Positions 21,644 to 32,050 are shown, counted from the first letter of the stretch. The stretch: 64,000 nucleotides of DNA from Symbiodinium natans (GCA_905221605.1 CAJNDS010002757.1:242001-306000); one strand, 5' to 3'. Notes: generated from the sequence alone by a model not told the origin. Program-made: numbers and translations.

Positions 21644-23252
21644 GCTTAGGGTTTATAAGATTTGGGGTTTAGGGTTTGGGGTTTAGGGTTTCGACTTTCA
21701 CACTCGCTCAAGGCCGGCAAGGCATCGGTTGGTAGGTCTGACTTCCAAACACTAGCAACAGCCACATTTGGCCGCGCTCACCAACACCACTCAGCAACCC
21801 CTTTCCAACCCAATCACAAACCCCAGAACAATAATAGTACTGTTCCCAAGATAACAGATCACCAGCATTCGCTCAGTGGCATCGGCTCTTGATATCGTAG
21901 GCATATCATGGTGACACAACCGGTAAGGTCATCTAAGCCGATAACAGACTGTTTCTCCGTGCCGAAATGTCCTGCCATCTCATCGATCATCGCCAAGATG
22001 TCCAAAGCAGACGGAGGATTCACAGGCGCCGCTGGAGGCCATGGAAATCCTAAGCCTGCCTGGCCAGGTATTGCCAAATTGTCCAGTTCATCCTGCGACA
22101 ATCCACCTTTGATCACTATCACCACGTCTGTGAACCCAAGCATGTTGAAGTTCGAGGCCCAGAACTTGAATCCTCCTCTAGCATTCTGGATGTTGAGACC
22201 TCCTGGCAAGGCAGTGTTGGCTGCGTAGCCAACAGCAGCGTTGCCGAACGGGAGACCCAGCATGATCATGCAGATAAGGGCAATACGTTCAGGCGTCAGC
22301 TCAGCCGCTTCATTGACAATGATTGTGAGGTGGTGCAGCGAGGCATTCTGTTTGTACCAAATGGCATAATCCCTGATCATGTGCCCATCAATCTGATCTC
22401 CTCCAAACACATGCCAATGAGCTGCCCCTGGCACATCGAAATCTGGTCCGACAGCACCTCCTCCCCAACCTCCTGGTGGTGGGGTCCAGGCGATAGGAAC
22501 TCCGAACTTGCCTGAGAAAGAACTGCGTCCACAATACAATGAAGACGCTTGTCATTTCGACCTGCTCCGGCAAACCCTTGATGGCTTGATGAAGGTGCAC
22601 TATGTCATTCGGCCCAGTCACTCCTCCATAGCCATAGCGAAACCCGATAGCTCCAGACAAAGCTCTCAGCTCAGGAGGACCTGTTGACTGCTTCGCTAAT
22701 CTGGCTGACGGATCCACGCCAACGACCAAAGTCTGGTTGTTGAAGGCATGTGGGCGACGATGTAGTACGTAAGATTGTTGATTCCCACTGCACATGACGT
22801 AGAATGGCCGCAGCCGAGTCTGCGACCAATCATTGGTCTGGGCCGTTCCCGACGTTTTGGCTTCCTCATAGACTTCAACAGTTAGGCAACCGCTGGAATT
22901 GTCCCTAACTCAGGAACGTTCCAATCTGCCTCCCTGAATGTCAAGTTATGCATCAGGTCCACCTCCAACTTACTGCTGAGGTCAAGGGGTGTCGGCACGA
23001 TCACAGCTCCTCCCATCCACGTGCCAGCAACTGGCACATCTCCGATGTAAGGCTCTAGTTTCGGCACGCTGTCAGGAATCTGGCTCAAGTCTTGGACATC
23101 CGGAAAAGTCAAAACACGCGTCACGTTTTGCAGACTTGTAGTTGACATCCTGGCCAGGGCTTCGTTCACTTCCAGCGTCACTTTGGCCAGAGCTTCTTCT
23201 TCAAAGGCAGCATCCAACCTCTCTTTGATGGTCGACAGCTCTATCTTTGAAG

Positions 23253-23266
23253 CGTTAGCCGTTAGC
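23253..23266 (-). repeat. 7-bp tandem duplication breaking the retrocopy frame
   Basis: CGTTAGC occurs twice in a row on the plus strand. The extra 7 bp shifts the frame between the first two coding pieces. Confidence 0.8.
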
Positions 23267-24151
23267 TATCTCATTGAGCTGATCTGCCGACTCTGCAGCA
23301 GTCAGAGCGCCAATGAAATCTCTGAACGTGGTCAGCTCTGGCTGTGTGAGCATTAATCTGGCAACTTTGGCAGCATTCTCTTCAGAACCTTGTGTGATAA
23401 CAACCGCATCACGTTTGAGATTCTTCGCTCCTTCAGTGCCAGTTGCCGAACCCACTTGAGATGCTGAAGCTCCGATGTCGCTCCTGGGACTATCCCTCTT
23501 CGGGTTCACATTTGTGCCAGTATCACTACCAGCTGGCAATGCCAACTTTTGATTGCCGCCAAGTTTTGCTTGCAGAATGTCATTTGCAACGCTTGGTGCC
23601 ATGGCAGCCGCCGCCAGTGGATTTACAGGCAAAGTCCCCGCGACCGGAGCTTGAGGGACTGGAAGCGCAGCAATTGGCGCTTCATCAGCTCCCTCAAGCC
23701 CGGAACTTTTCTTCAACTCAGCAAGTTTCTTCTCGAGCTCTGAGATAGCATTTTGCGTAGTCCTTCGGGTGGCATCCTCTGTCATTCTCGTCCACGAAAC
23801 CAGGCGTAGGTCTTCTCCACCTAAACAAGTGTTGACCTTGCCACACCACCGGCCGCTGCGGACTTCACGTTCACACAAGCTACCAGTGATATTGTCTTGG
23901 ACATTCATACGTGTGCACACTTCTTGACATGCAAAATGCATCTAGTGCTGTATGTGTGATGTGCGTACTGAAGGACATTTTGACGGACGTGTCATTGGCG
24001 ACCTATCTGGTAGCTAATGACACGTAAATCTAAATTTCCTTTTGGTACACAATGAATTACTGAATAGCTGAAAAGTACTGCACACTCAGTACCTTCCTAA
24101 TCTATGTGATTCACTACTACTAATGCACGCACGCATGGTCCTTCACACGCT

Positions 24152-24170
24152 CTTGAGCCAAAATGGCTAC
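24152..24170 (-). other. Embedded dinoflagellate spliced-leader sequence
   Basis: 19 nt identical to the SL 3' part, ending CAAG where trans-splicing joins the mRNA. A genomic SL at an mRNA 5' end is the recognised mark of reverse-transcribed, reinserted message. TTTAGGG repeats start at the very next base. Confidence 0.85.
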
Positions 24171-24211
24171 AGGGTTTAGGGTTTAGGGTTTAGAGTTTCG
24201 GGTTTAGGGTT
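24171..24211 (+). repeat. Telomere-like tract abutting the SL
   Basis: AGGGTTTAGGGTTTAGGG begins directly after the SL complement, then degrades to TTTAGAG and TTTCGGG. Confidence 0.85.
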
Positions 24212-24560
24212 AGGAGTTTGTACGGGGGTTCGGGAGTTTAAGGCCTGGGCTGATGTAGAAGTGCCTGTGGGGGGGGGGGTATGGCTGAGAAGTGTGCATG
24301 GGGTTTGGGAGTTTAGAGAGTTGCGGTTTAGCGTCTAGGGCCCAGGAGTGTATTGGGAGTTTACGTAGGGGATAAGGAGTTTAGGGGTTTGGGGTTTAGG
24401 GCTTAGGAGTGTGTAGAGTTTTGGGACTTTAGGGTTTGGCAGCTTAGGGTAGAGGATTTCTGGTCTAGGAGGAAAGGGCTATGTGGGGTCGTAGCGTTTG
24501 GTTTAGGGGTTCGGCGTCGCGGAGTTCAGGGGGTTATAGGAAGTTCGCGAGGTTAGGGGT
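24212..24560 (+). repeat. Degenerate GGGTTTAG-rich DNA
   Basis: G/T-rich stretch of loosely related GTTTAGGG, GTTTAGAG and AGGAGTTTA words. No coding signal. Confidence 0.5.
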
Positions 24561-24564
24561 TGAC

Positions 24565-24632
24565 CCTAAACCCTAAACCCTAAACCCTAAACCCTAAACC
24601 CTAAACCCTAAACCCCAACTAAACCCTAAACC
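24565..24632 (-). repeat. Telomere-like tract (CCCTAAA on +)
   Basis: About eight copies with one CCCCAACT irregularity. Confidence 0.85.
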
Positions 24633-24871
24633 CTTCTTGGGAGCTTAGGATTTAGGGGCTTTGGAGTCAACATGGCTTTAGGGGTTTAAACTCGGGTTTG
24701 GGGTTTGCTTTGTTTTGCCACCTGCCTAGCTGGCCACCGCAGGGCATCACTACAGGCACAAGTGTAAGCACTGTTCAGGTTCTCCGGTCGATTTGCGTGT
24801 GGGGTCCTTGAATTCCAGGCAACGCCTATCTCCCCTGCGTCGCAACTCTTCGGATGAGCCTGGAGGTCTAC

Positions 24872-25069
24872 TTGGGGTGTATGCTATGTTCTTTTCGGAT
24901 GCCGTTAAGTCGGCAGTTGTTTCAAAACCTTTCCCTACAACTTCGGTTATGAGAATGCGGTTTAGCCACCCATCATGCCATAATCTCACAGCCTCCATGG
25001 AAGACGAGCGGAAATCGAAATCCGACCAGGTTGCAACTACTTTGGCAACCGTATCCCTAAAGAATATTC
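24872..25069 (-). CDS. Long exon, unrecognised gene C
   Basis: Acceptor ATCGTAG at 25070; donor CCCAA^GTAGACC at 24871. The frame reads TVAKVVATWSDFDFRSSSME then AVRLWHDGWLNRILITEVVG, very strongly coding. Exons at 25161, 25509, 25754 and 25918 follow upstream on the same strand. Confidence 0.6.
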
Positions 25070-25160
25070 CTACGATACATAACTATTTGAGAAGACCATT
25101 TCCATTCTCTACGATGGCTTAGGACGAGTGCTTGAGGTTTAGGGTGCAAAAGCATCCGGC

Positions 25161-25296
25161 CTGGTAGTACCGATCACAAAAATCTTCGTGGCCTCCAGCA
25201 GAAAACGTCCACAAGTCAAAGGGCTCGAAAGGTCTATTGCGCAGGGTTCGGGTTGCGAAGCTGTTCATGGTAGCACTTCCTGCATCATATCTCCAC
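25161..25296 (-). CDS. Exon, unrecognised gene C
   Basis: Acceptor GAAACAAG at 25297; GC-type donor TACCAG^GCCGG. The frame reads YDAGSATMNSFATRTLRNRP then FEPFDLWTFSAGGHEDFCDR. Confidence 0.6.
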
Positions 25297-25508
25297 CTTG
25301 TTTCGGGCTCCGCCTCTTACACTGGCATGCGCGCGACGGTCCATCGCGTTTAGGGCTTATAGGGCTTAGGGCCTTGACTGTAGGGGTTCAGGAACCCTCG
25401 GTCCAGCCACGCCAACATCTTCAGGGAGCCCGACAACCCAAAACATGGAGTATCTGGGGCATGCTGTTTCAGAAAGATATAGAATGCTCACCCTCCCAAA
25501 CCTTCAAC

Positions 25509-25668
25509 TCCTGAATCTTGGGCGCTTGCCTTCTATAAGGGAGGCTTGAAATCGATCTGCAAAGTAGGCATCGAGACTGTTGAGAATGCCATTGTTCTCC
25601 TGCTGCATTGCGGCTGGGTGGTGGTCGGGTGACATCGCGAGCTGCCACATGACACAAGAGACCACAAG
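25509..25668 (-). CDS. Exon, unrecognised gene C
   Basis: Acceptor GCCTGCAG at 25669; donor TCAGGA^GTTGAAGG at 25508. The frame reads LVVSCVMWQLAMSPDHHPAA then NNGILNSLDAYFADRFQASL. Confidence 0.6.
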
Positions 25669-25753
25669 CTGCAGGCCTAGGGTTCCCCTGGGAGGATCCA
25701 AAAAGTAGATCCCCTTAAGGGTTTAGGGTTTAGGGTTAGCATTTTAAGCTACC

Positions 25754-25817
25754 AGCCAACCGTGTTCTTGGCGTGACTTGAGAAACCACGGGTGCTGCTG
25801 GTCATCTTCGAAGTATG
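25754..25817 (-). CDS. Exon, unrecognised gene C
   Basis: The frame reads PYFEDDQQHPWFLKSRQEHG and ends TGGCTG^GTAGCT at 25753. Asp/Glu- and aromatic-rich, well conserved in appearance. Confidence 0.55.
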
Positions 25818-25917
25818 GATAGGGCTAGAGCAACTTATGATATATACATAAACATATGTATACACGCATATACAAAGAAAAACATGTGTATATGTACATG
25901 TTCGCTGTGTTGGTTAC

Positions 25918-26071
25918 TTTCCATCTTCAAATACCGTTCTCTTTCTAGAGCACCTAAATCCCCGTCAGCCAGAGGCGTGCAAGCTTCTTGCTCTCTCGAG
26001 ACTTCCCTCCCAACCCCCCGCGGCTCCTCGTCCAAATCTGCACAGATCTCGACGAAGCCGGCAGACCGCAC
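25918..26071 (-). CDS. Exon, unrecognised gene C
   Basis: Acceptor CTACTACAG at 26072; donor TGGAAA^GTAACC at 25917. The frame reads VRSAGFVEICADLDEEPRGV then REVSREQEACTPLADGDLGA. With the four exons to its left it forms the clearest multi-exon run in the window. Confidence 0.6.
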
Positions 26072-26642
26072 CTGTAGTAGCGGGAGAGAAGCGTACTAGT
26101 GGCGCTCCTGAGGTTAGCTACCAATATGGCTGATTTGGATACGCTAACCCTGCTAACCCCCCCCCCCCCCCAGCAAAAACAGGAATGAACCCCAGAACTT
26201 TCACGTGATTCCTCTTGGGTTACTGTGTTGGTGTGCCGGGGTAAGCAGAAAGCATCCGGTCCTGAATATGTTAAGCACAGGCTGACACTAACCCAGACCT
26301 CCGACCTTGTTTCGACTCTCACGCTGGCAAGCTGGGAAACACCTCCAACCTTGTTCAGGGTTATAAGGGTGATGTAAGAGTCGAAAAACTACTAATTGTC
26401 CTCCCTTATGGTCCCTTTATACTTCTACCACAACAACCCCCAAAACCCTATTCTAATAATTAAGGCCCCCCATATTCACCCTCTGACGAGGCACCTCTAC
26501 CAGAAGGTGCGGTGCCACGAGGTTCATGGGATGAGGGGCCTGGCACACAGGACACACGCCCAGCGCATGAAGTTGTAGGTGTTGAGGGTTTAAGGCTAAA
26601 GGAAGTCTTCAGGAAGACAAGGCCTCAAGACACCTCTCACCC

Positions 26643-26685
26643 TAGACCCTAAACCCCAAACCCTAAACCCTATACCCTAAACCAC
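26643..26685 (-). repeat. Telomere-like tract (CCCTAAA on +)
   Basis: Five imperfect copies; left flank of the next island. Confidence 0.8.
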
Positions 26686-26699
26686 ACGTGAACCCTGAG

Positions 26700-26777
26700 T
26701 CCACTCTTTTTCGACCGAAACCCAATGTTGCACCGGAGCCCTTGCTTGTGAGTCTCAGAATCCAAGAGCAGTTCAGG
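26700..26777 (+). CDS. Exon framed by inverted telomere-like tracts
   Basis: Acceptor AACCCTGAG; donor CAGTTCAGG^GTTTAGGG. The plus frame reads STLFRPKPNVAPEPLLVSLR then IQEQF. The donor GT is the first base pair of a TTTAGGG tract. Confidence 0.55.
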
Positions 26778-26828
26778 GTTTAGGGTTTAGGGTTTAGGGT
26801 TTAGGGTTTAGGGTTTAGGGTTTAGGGC
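26776..26828 (+). repeat. Telomere-like tract (TTTAGGG), also the intron start
   Basis: Seven copies starting at the inferred 5' splice site. Confidence 0.85.
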
Positions 26829-26967
26829 TTCGGGCTAAGGACTAAGGGCTGACGGCCTAGGGTTTAGGGTTTCAGGTTTCAGGCGTAGGGAAACCCAAAA
26901 GTAAAGCTGACATCCCACAAGAGAATAAACCGCCACAATACAACCCTGAACCCTAGAGTAGGCTCAT

Positions 26968-27046
26968 CCGGAGATTGCGGACGAGCGGGCCTTGAAGATC
27001 AGCTGCGTCTCGCGAACATCCTTGGCGCCGACGAGTAGTAGTCGTG
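26968..27046 (-). CDS. Exon-like island
   Basis: The minus frame reads RLLLVGAKDVRETQLIFKAR. Strand supported by composition only. Confidence 0.45.
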
Positions 27047-27339
27047 CCCACTATCCCATGTAAAGAAGCATCGACGAGGGCCCCATCGACCCTCGACCCT
27101 TTTGCATCAGGCTTCACCCGGATCCCATCCTAAACTCTAAACCTTCAGGACCCTCAACCCAAAACCCGAAACCCTGAACCCTAACCCTAAACCCTAAACC
27201 CCAAACACAAACTCCAATGTCCTGGAAGCTCCGTTTCGAGCTGGGCGTCTCGGTTCTCACCCACATTTCCACCGTTGACGACGGCTAAGGTCCAGCTCAG
27301 AGTTCCACACATGAAATCCTGGGCTTCGGGGGATTGAGG

Positions 27340-27450
27340 GTTTAGGTTTTGGGGTTTAGGGTTTAGGGTTTAGGGTTTAGGGTTTAGGGTTTAGGGTTTA
27401 GGGTTTAGGGTTTAGGGTTTAGGGTGTAGGGTTTAGGGTTTAGGGGTGTC
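27340..27450 (+). repeat. Telomere-like tract (TTTAGGG)
   Basis: About 14 copies, with one GTGTAGGG variant. Confidence 0.9.
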
Positions 27451-27737
27451 GGCTCTCACTTCGAACGACCAGGAGGATGCGCAGGGGTTTAGGGTTCTTC
27501 GGTTCAGGGTTGGGGGATTTGGGTTCTTTGGTTTGTTTTGGCCACCCGCGTACCCCAAGTGATGGTTCTTTGGTCTAGGAAGCTTCTTTGTTTAGGGTCT
27601 AGAGTTCTTTGGTTTGGGGTTTATCCTTGGTTTGGGGTTTAGGCTTTACGGTTCTTTGGCTTAGGGTTTAGGACTTGGGGTGTTTTGGATGGTGCGGGTT
27701 CCGGGACGTTGAGGGGTGGAATTTCTAGGACTGAAGT

Positions 27738-27784
27738 GGGGGGGGGGGGGGGGGGGAGGGGGATTTCAAGGGTGATGGATTACC

Positions 27785-27819
<35 letters not shown>

Positions 27820-27820
27820 G
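27738..27820. repeat. Poly(G) then (CT)n microsatellite
   Basis: G18 run, a short unique stretch, then about 14 CT units. Confidence 0.8.
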
Positions 27821-28081
27821 TAGCATATATGTACACACACTATATGTTTTCGTTTAATCCCCCACCCCTAGACAATAAATGATATACCTATGTATATGAA
27901 TGTAAAATATGGTATATATATATATGTGTGTGTGTGTACACACACACACCCTATTTTTTGCTGTTGGCGAACCGCACTGCCGGGTATGATGGCAATCTCG
28001 GAGAAACTCATTTGGCCAGTGTCACTTCAGACAGGGCCTTGGGTTCATCAAAGCCATCATGCACTGCTTGCTTATTAACAA

Positions 28082-28121
28082 CCCCCCCCCCCCCCCCCCC
28101 AAAAAAAAAAAAAAAAAAAAA
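28082..28121. repeat. Poly(C)-poly(A) compound block, C19A21
   Basis: Fifth block of the same C-then-A kind in the 9-28 kb interval, all in the same orientation. Confidence 0.9.
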
Positions 28122-28525
28122 TCTTCCCCATAAGGGTAATGAAGGATTATGAATTTTTTCTTTGTTTGGGGGGGGGGGTTCTTGAGCAAATAGTAGCCTA
28201 GAGCTCCATAGCCAGGCTGCGATAAGCCTCATGGTCATAAGACCCTGGTTGTTGAGGCCATCATCGCCCCTGACAGAGTAACCAGTCCATTTGTACCTGA
28301 ACGCTTGCTGTGGGTGCTTTCGCCTTTAAAGTTTGGAGTTTGAAGCTCAGGGGAAAGCACTGCAGCTCTACAACGAAAATACGGATGTGGGACACGAGTT
28401 GGGCTGCGCAGAAATGGCACAACCCTGCAGAACCATCAGTCCCAGCACTAGGCTGCAAAGCAAAACATCCTTGAAGCCATCTTCTGCCCTAAGCATCGCT
28501 AAGCCTGGCGTGTGATGTCTACAAG

Positions 28526-28683
28526 ATCCCACGCGCAGATGAGGAGCTGCGCAGAGCAGAACGGGATCTTGGTATCTTCGGTGTCGTCACCTGGCCGCAA
28601 GCGACCCTCAAGCAAAACTTGGGCTCGGCGCAGCAGTTCGTTGAATCAAAATCGAGCCCTGACGGCACCGAGCCCTCCTTACG
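28526..28683 (+). CDS. Exon with telomere-repeat donor, unrecognised gene D
   Basis: Acceptor ATGTCTACAAG at 28525; donor CTTACG^GTTTAGGG at 28684. The plus frame reads PRADEELRRAERDLGIFGVV then TWPQATLKQNLGSAQQFVES. Clearly coding, 158 bp. Confidence 0.65.
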
Positions 28684-28750
28684 GTTTAGGGTTTAATGTT
28701 TAGGGCTTTTTTTGCGGTTTAGCGTTTAGGGTTTAGGGTTTAGGGTTCAG
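28684..28750 (+). repeat. Telomere-like repeats forming most of a short intron
   Basis: GTTTAGGG variants run from the donor at 28684; the next exon follows at 28765, so nearly all of this about 81 bp intron is telomere-like. Confidence 0.75.
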
Positions 28751-28764
28751 GGTTCAGGGGCTAG

Positions 28765-28904
28765 GGGAACTTAACTTCGTGCCGTACCCGACACCGGGTC
28801 TTCTTGAACTCTGGGATAGAGGGTGGTTGGCCCTTGTCGCCGACCCTTTGCAAAAAATGGCGCCATCCATTGACTTTCGGAACAAGCTGAAATTGATTGA
28901 ACAG
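28765..28904 (+). CDS. Exon, unrecognised gene D
   Basis: Acceptor AGGGGCTAG at 28764; donor GAACAG^GTTGATG. The frame reads NFVPYPTPGLLELWDRGWLA then LVADPLQKMAPSIDFRNKLK. Confidence 0.6.
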
Positions 28905-29239
28905 GTTGATGAGCACAAAGCCTCACCCTACACCTGAAACGAAACCGGAACTGGCTGCAGCTCGCTGAGGTCTTTCTGATTCTGGGTGTTCCGCACTGTC
29001 GGCAGTGGACACGCTTGCGGAGTGTTGGGACGCGCTTAGGCAGCAGGGTGACGCACATCGAAACCCGGGTGTATGGTCGATGCATGTTGTGGGCAAGTCC
29101 CGTTGGTATCGAAAATGCGTCTGCTCTGACGGAAGCCCAACCAGGACCCACCTGCATCGAGTGGTTCGCATCCCCAGGTGTTCTTGAAGAAGTTGTCCAA
29201 GGCCTACGCTCAACCCACTGGAGTCCCAACATGGACACG

Positions 29240-29395
<156 letters not shown>

Positions 29396-30541
29396 TGTAT
29401 AAGTATATACATACTGTCTCCAGAGACGATCCAATCACCGCGATCCACATGCCATGCAAGTGCGAACAATCTGAGCTGGAGCCCCCTCACTTACCGGCGT
29501 CAAGCCCCTTGTGTAGCCCGAACCCTGTAACACGTCCCTCTGGTCACCACCCTCGTCCTCAAACCTGAACCAACCCAACAAATTAGAAACCATGGGCAGC
29601 CCTTAGCTGGGATGGCGAGACGTGTCAAAGGTCTCCTCACAGCCCGTAGGTATTACAGTTGGAGTTGGGCGGTATGCTACCAGATAAACTGTATAAGGAC
29701 TACTAAGGGGATACTACTACTTAGCCGCATCTCGAAAAAGCTCATCATCTGTCGAGCTTTAGGGCTCTAGGGGGTTGAAAGCTTCAGGGTTCACAAGTCA
29801 TGACAAAAACCTACCATCCAAGCTCCAAGCCAGTAGGGCTTCAGGACTTGACGTGGTTCAAGGCTTCAGGGTTCGCGGATTGGGGCCTGGTGTTTTTTAA
29901 GGCTTTAAGGCTTGCAAATCCTGATGGCCTCCCCCATGTTTTGATGAAAATGTACTACCTACAAGCTACGGGAAAACTTTCTTCCACGGACGAGGGAGAT
30001 CGGGGGCGCCCCAAGGGGAGGGGGTCCATGCATTTTGCAAGCGGAACCCTTCATTTCCCTACGATATAACTCAGGCCCTGACTTCCATGAGCCAAAAATT
30101 GGTTTTAGGGTTTAGGGCTTGGGGTCTTTAACCTTTCAGTTTGGGAGCAGGAGACGTGATTCATGCGTGTGTCAGAAGAGCGGAATGGCGAAGTGAATGG
30201 CAGCCTGTCTTTCAGGCATCGCTGTGGCCATCAAGAGGAACCCTCAACCCTGAAGCCCCAACCCGAAACGAACACTCGGGGGATTGGTTACTTCAGTCTC
30301 TTCTGGCGTAGCCACCTCTGGCATCCGAAACCCAAGTTGAGGTAACCTCTACGCACAGTCTTGCACATTGACTACACTTGGACCTTGTGGACTCCCTGTT
30401 CTTAACAGTTTACAATATTCTCGCAAGATGTTTCTGAGGTTTACCTTCGTGATGATTTATGCTTCATTCGGGTACATAGCAACGAATCGATGGATACCCT
30501 GTGCAAACACGTTTTGGCTGGGTGCTCGAGTCTGATACCCG
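29396..30541. other. No firm gene
   Basis: Some plus-strand open stretches (29800-30060) have no splice or family support. GAGCCAAAAATTGG at 30089-30102, next to TTTTAGGGTTTAGGG, faintly resembles an SL complement. Confidence 0.3.
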
Positions 30542-31993
30542 CTATGCACTGCTCAGGAGGCCTTGCACAGCTCTACTGTCGCCACCGAAATCTTTTCTTC
30601 CCCAGCTGACGACAGAGCCATCATCTACGATCGCAGCAAAAGCACGGTAAGTTCTCTGGATCTCCTTCACATTCTTCAGTTGGCTTTGCACGGCACTGCT
30701 GTCACCACCATGATGAGCATTGCCCCAAGTGACAATAGATCCATCGGCCAGAATGGCAGCGAAGGCATCTTTGGTGCTCTGTATGTGATGAACGTTCTTG
30801 AGTCTGTCTCGCACGGCCCTGCTGTCGCCTCCGGAGACATCGCTGCCCCAAGTGGCCACGGATCCATCCATCAGAATGGCAGCAAAGGCAGAATCGGTGC
30901 TCTGGATCTGTTGCACGTTCTTGAGTCGGTTCTGCACGCTGCTACTATTCCCACCCGTGTTGGCATTGCCCCATGTGACCACCGAGCCATCCTCAAGGAT
31001 CGCAGCGAAGGCTCTGAGAGTGCTCTGGATTTGCTTCACCTTTCTGAGTCTGCCTTGCACAGCTGTGCTGTCACCACCTTCAGCATGGCCCCACGTGACA
31101 ACAGATCCATCCGCCAGAATGGCAGCAAATGCATGAACATTACTCTGGATCTGCTGCACGTTCTTGAGTCGGCCTTGCACGGCTCTACTGTCGCCACCGT
31201 AGCGACCATCGCCCCATGTAACAACAGATCCATCTGCGAGGATGGCAGCAAAGGCACGAGCAGTGCTCTGGATTTCCTTCACTTCTTTCAGTTGGTCTTG
31301 CACAGCACTGCTGTCACCACCAAGATGAGCGTTGCCGCAAGTGACGATGGATCCGTCCACCACAATGGCAGCAAAGGCAGATTTGGTGCTCTGGATGTGC
31401 TGAACGTTCTTGAGTCTGTCCCACACTGCGCTACTGTCGCCTCCGGAGGCATCGCTGCCCCAAGTGACAACTGATCTATCGGCCAGGATGGCAGCAAATG
31501 CATAATAGGTTGCCTGGACATGCTGCACGTTCTTGAGTCGATGCTGCACAGCCTGGCTATTGCCACCATTGTTAGTATCCCCCCAAGTGACGACAGAGCC
31601 ATCCACCAGGATGGCTGCAAAGGCATAACGAGTGCTGTGGATGCGCTTCACATTCTTCAGTCTGCCTTGCACAGCACGGCTGTCACCACCGTCAACAGAA
31701 CTGCCCCACGTGACGACACGTCCATCACCCAGGGCTGCTGCAAAACAGTTGCTGTTCTTGCATATCTCTACCCTTCCGATGTGCAACGTGACCACATCCC
31801 CGTCTTGCAGCCTAGCTTTCTTGAGCGGTGTCTCATCATCCAGAATGCTACCAGATGAATGTAACAATCGCCCCTTCCCCACGCCCAGCGCGACCTCCGC
31901 CCGACGCTTCAAGTTTTTCACGGGTTCTTCTACATCTGCTCGTACTGAAACCGTGCGGCCACTGAGCAGGCTTACGTCAAAGGTTTGCCGCAT
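30542..31993 (-). CDS. Ubiquitin-like domain + ten RCC1-like repeats (HERC-type annotation class)
   Basis: The open frame runs from a TTG at 32050, but the first ATG (31993) gives MRQTFDVSLLSGRTVSVRAD, the start of a ubiquitin-like fold ending about DGDVVTLHIG, so that start is preferred (483 aa). Ten consecutive 41-residue repeats follow to the stop at 30542, of the form IQSTxxAFAAILADGSVVTWG-x5-GGDSxAVQxxLKNV; the sixth lacks one residue. These resemble RCC1 propeller repeats but are shorter than the usual 50-60. Repeats 1-5 match 6-10 one for one in their variable parts, so a five-repeat block was duplicated. No HECT domain is present. It is intronless and unbroken, unlike its neighbours, which suits a retrogene. 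Ubiquitin-linked function is an inference. Confidence 0.85.
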   Translation of the reverse strand: MRQTFDVSLLSGRTVSVRADVEEPVKNLKRRAEVALGVGKGRLLHSSGSILDDETPLKKARLQDGDVVTLHIGRVEICKNSNCFAAALGDGRVVTWGSSVDGGDSRAVQGRLKNVKRIHSTRYAFAAILVDGSVVTWGDTNNGGNSQAVQHRLKNVQHVQATYYAFAAILADRSVVTWGSDASGGDSSAVWDRLKNVQHIQSTKSAFAAIVVDGSIVTCGNAHLGGDSSAVQDQLKEVKEIQSTARAFAAILADGSVVTWGDGRYGGDSRAVQGRLKNVQQIQSNVHAFAAILADGSVVTWGHAEGGDSTAVQGRLRKVKQIQSTLRAFAAILEDGSVVTWGNANTGGNSSSVQNRLKNVQQIQSTDSAFAAILMDGSVATWGSDVSGGDSRAVRDRLKNVHHIQSTKDAFAAILADGSIVTWGNAHHGGDSSAVQSQLKNVKEIQRTYRAFAAIVDDGSVVSWGRKDFGGDSRAVQGLLSSA

Positions 31994-32050
31994 GGCAGTG
32001 AGCAAGAGCCAAATGGCGCACTGTGCTGCATAATTATGGACTGCTAGCAA

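Larger units (their letters stand above)
21692..24170 (-). pseudogene. SL-tagged retrocopy of an mRNA, protein unrecognised, frame broken three times
   Basis: The minus strand starts with GTAGCCATTTTGGCTCAAG, the dinoflagellate spliced leader, at 24170-24152. An ATG at 23941 opens a frame that runs in pieces to a stop at 21859 (about 690 codons in all). Pieces: 23941-23255, about 23253-22882, about 22895-22388, and 22539-21859. The first break is a 7 bp tandem duplication at 23253-23266; the others are small indels near 22890 and 22530. The N-terminal piece has a helical segment (AISELEKKLAELKK) then Ala/Pro-rich sequence; the C-terminal piece is Gly/Pro- and hydrophobic-rich. There are no introns. 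TTTAGGG copies flank both ends in the same orientation. A capsid-like origin is conceivable from length and composition but is not shown. Confidence 0.6.

Noticed and set aside
30089-30102. GAGCCAAAAATTGG next to TTTTAGGG as an SL complement
   Set aside because: Needs an insertion and lacks the rest of the SL; no retrocopy follows. Kept only as a weak note.
30563-31474. 303-codon plus-strand frame over the RCC1-like gene
   Set aside because: Antisense shadow of the regular repeats; it inherits their periodicity.
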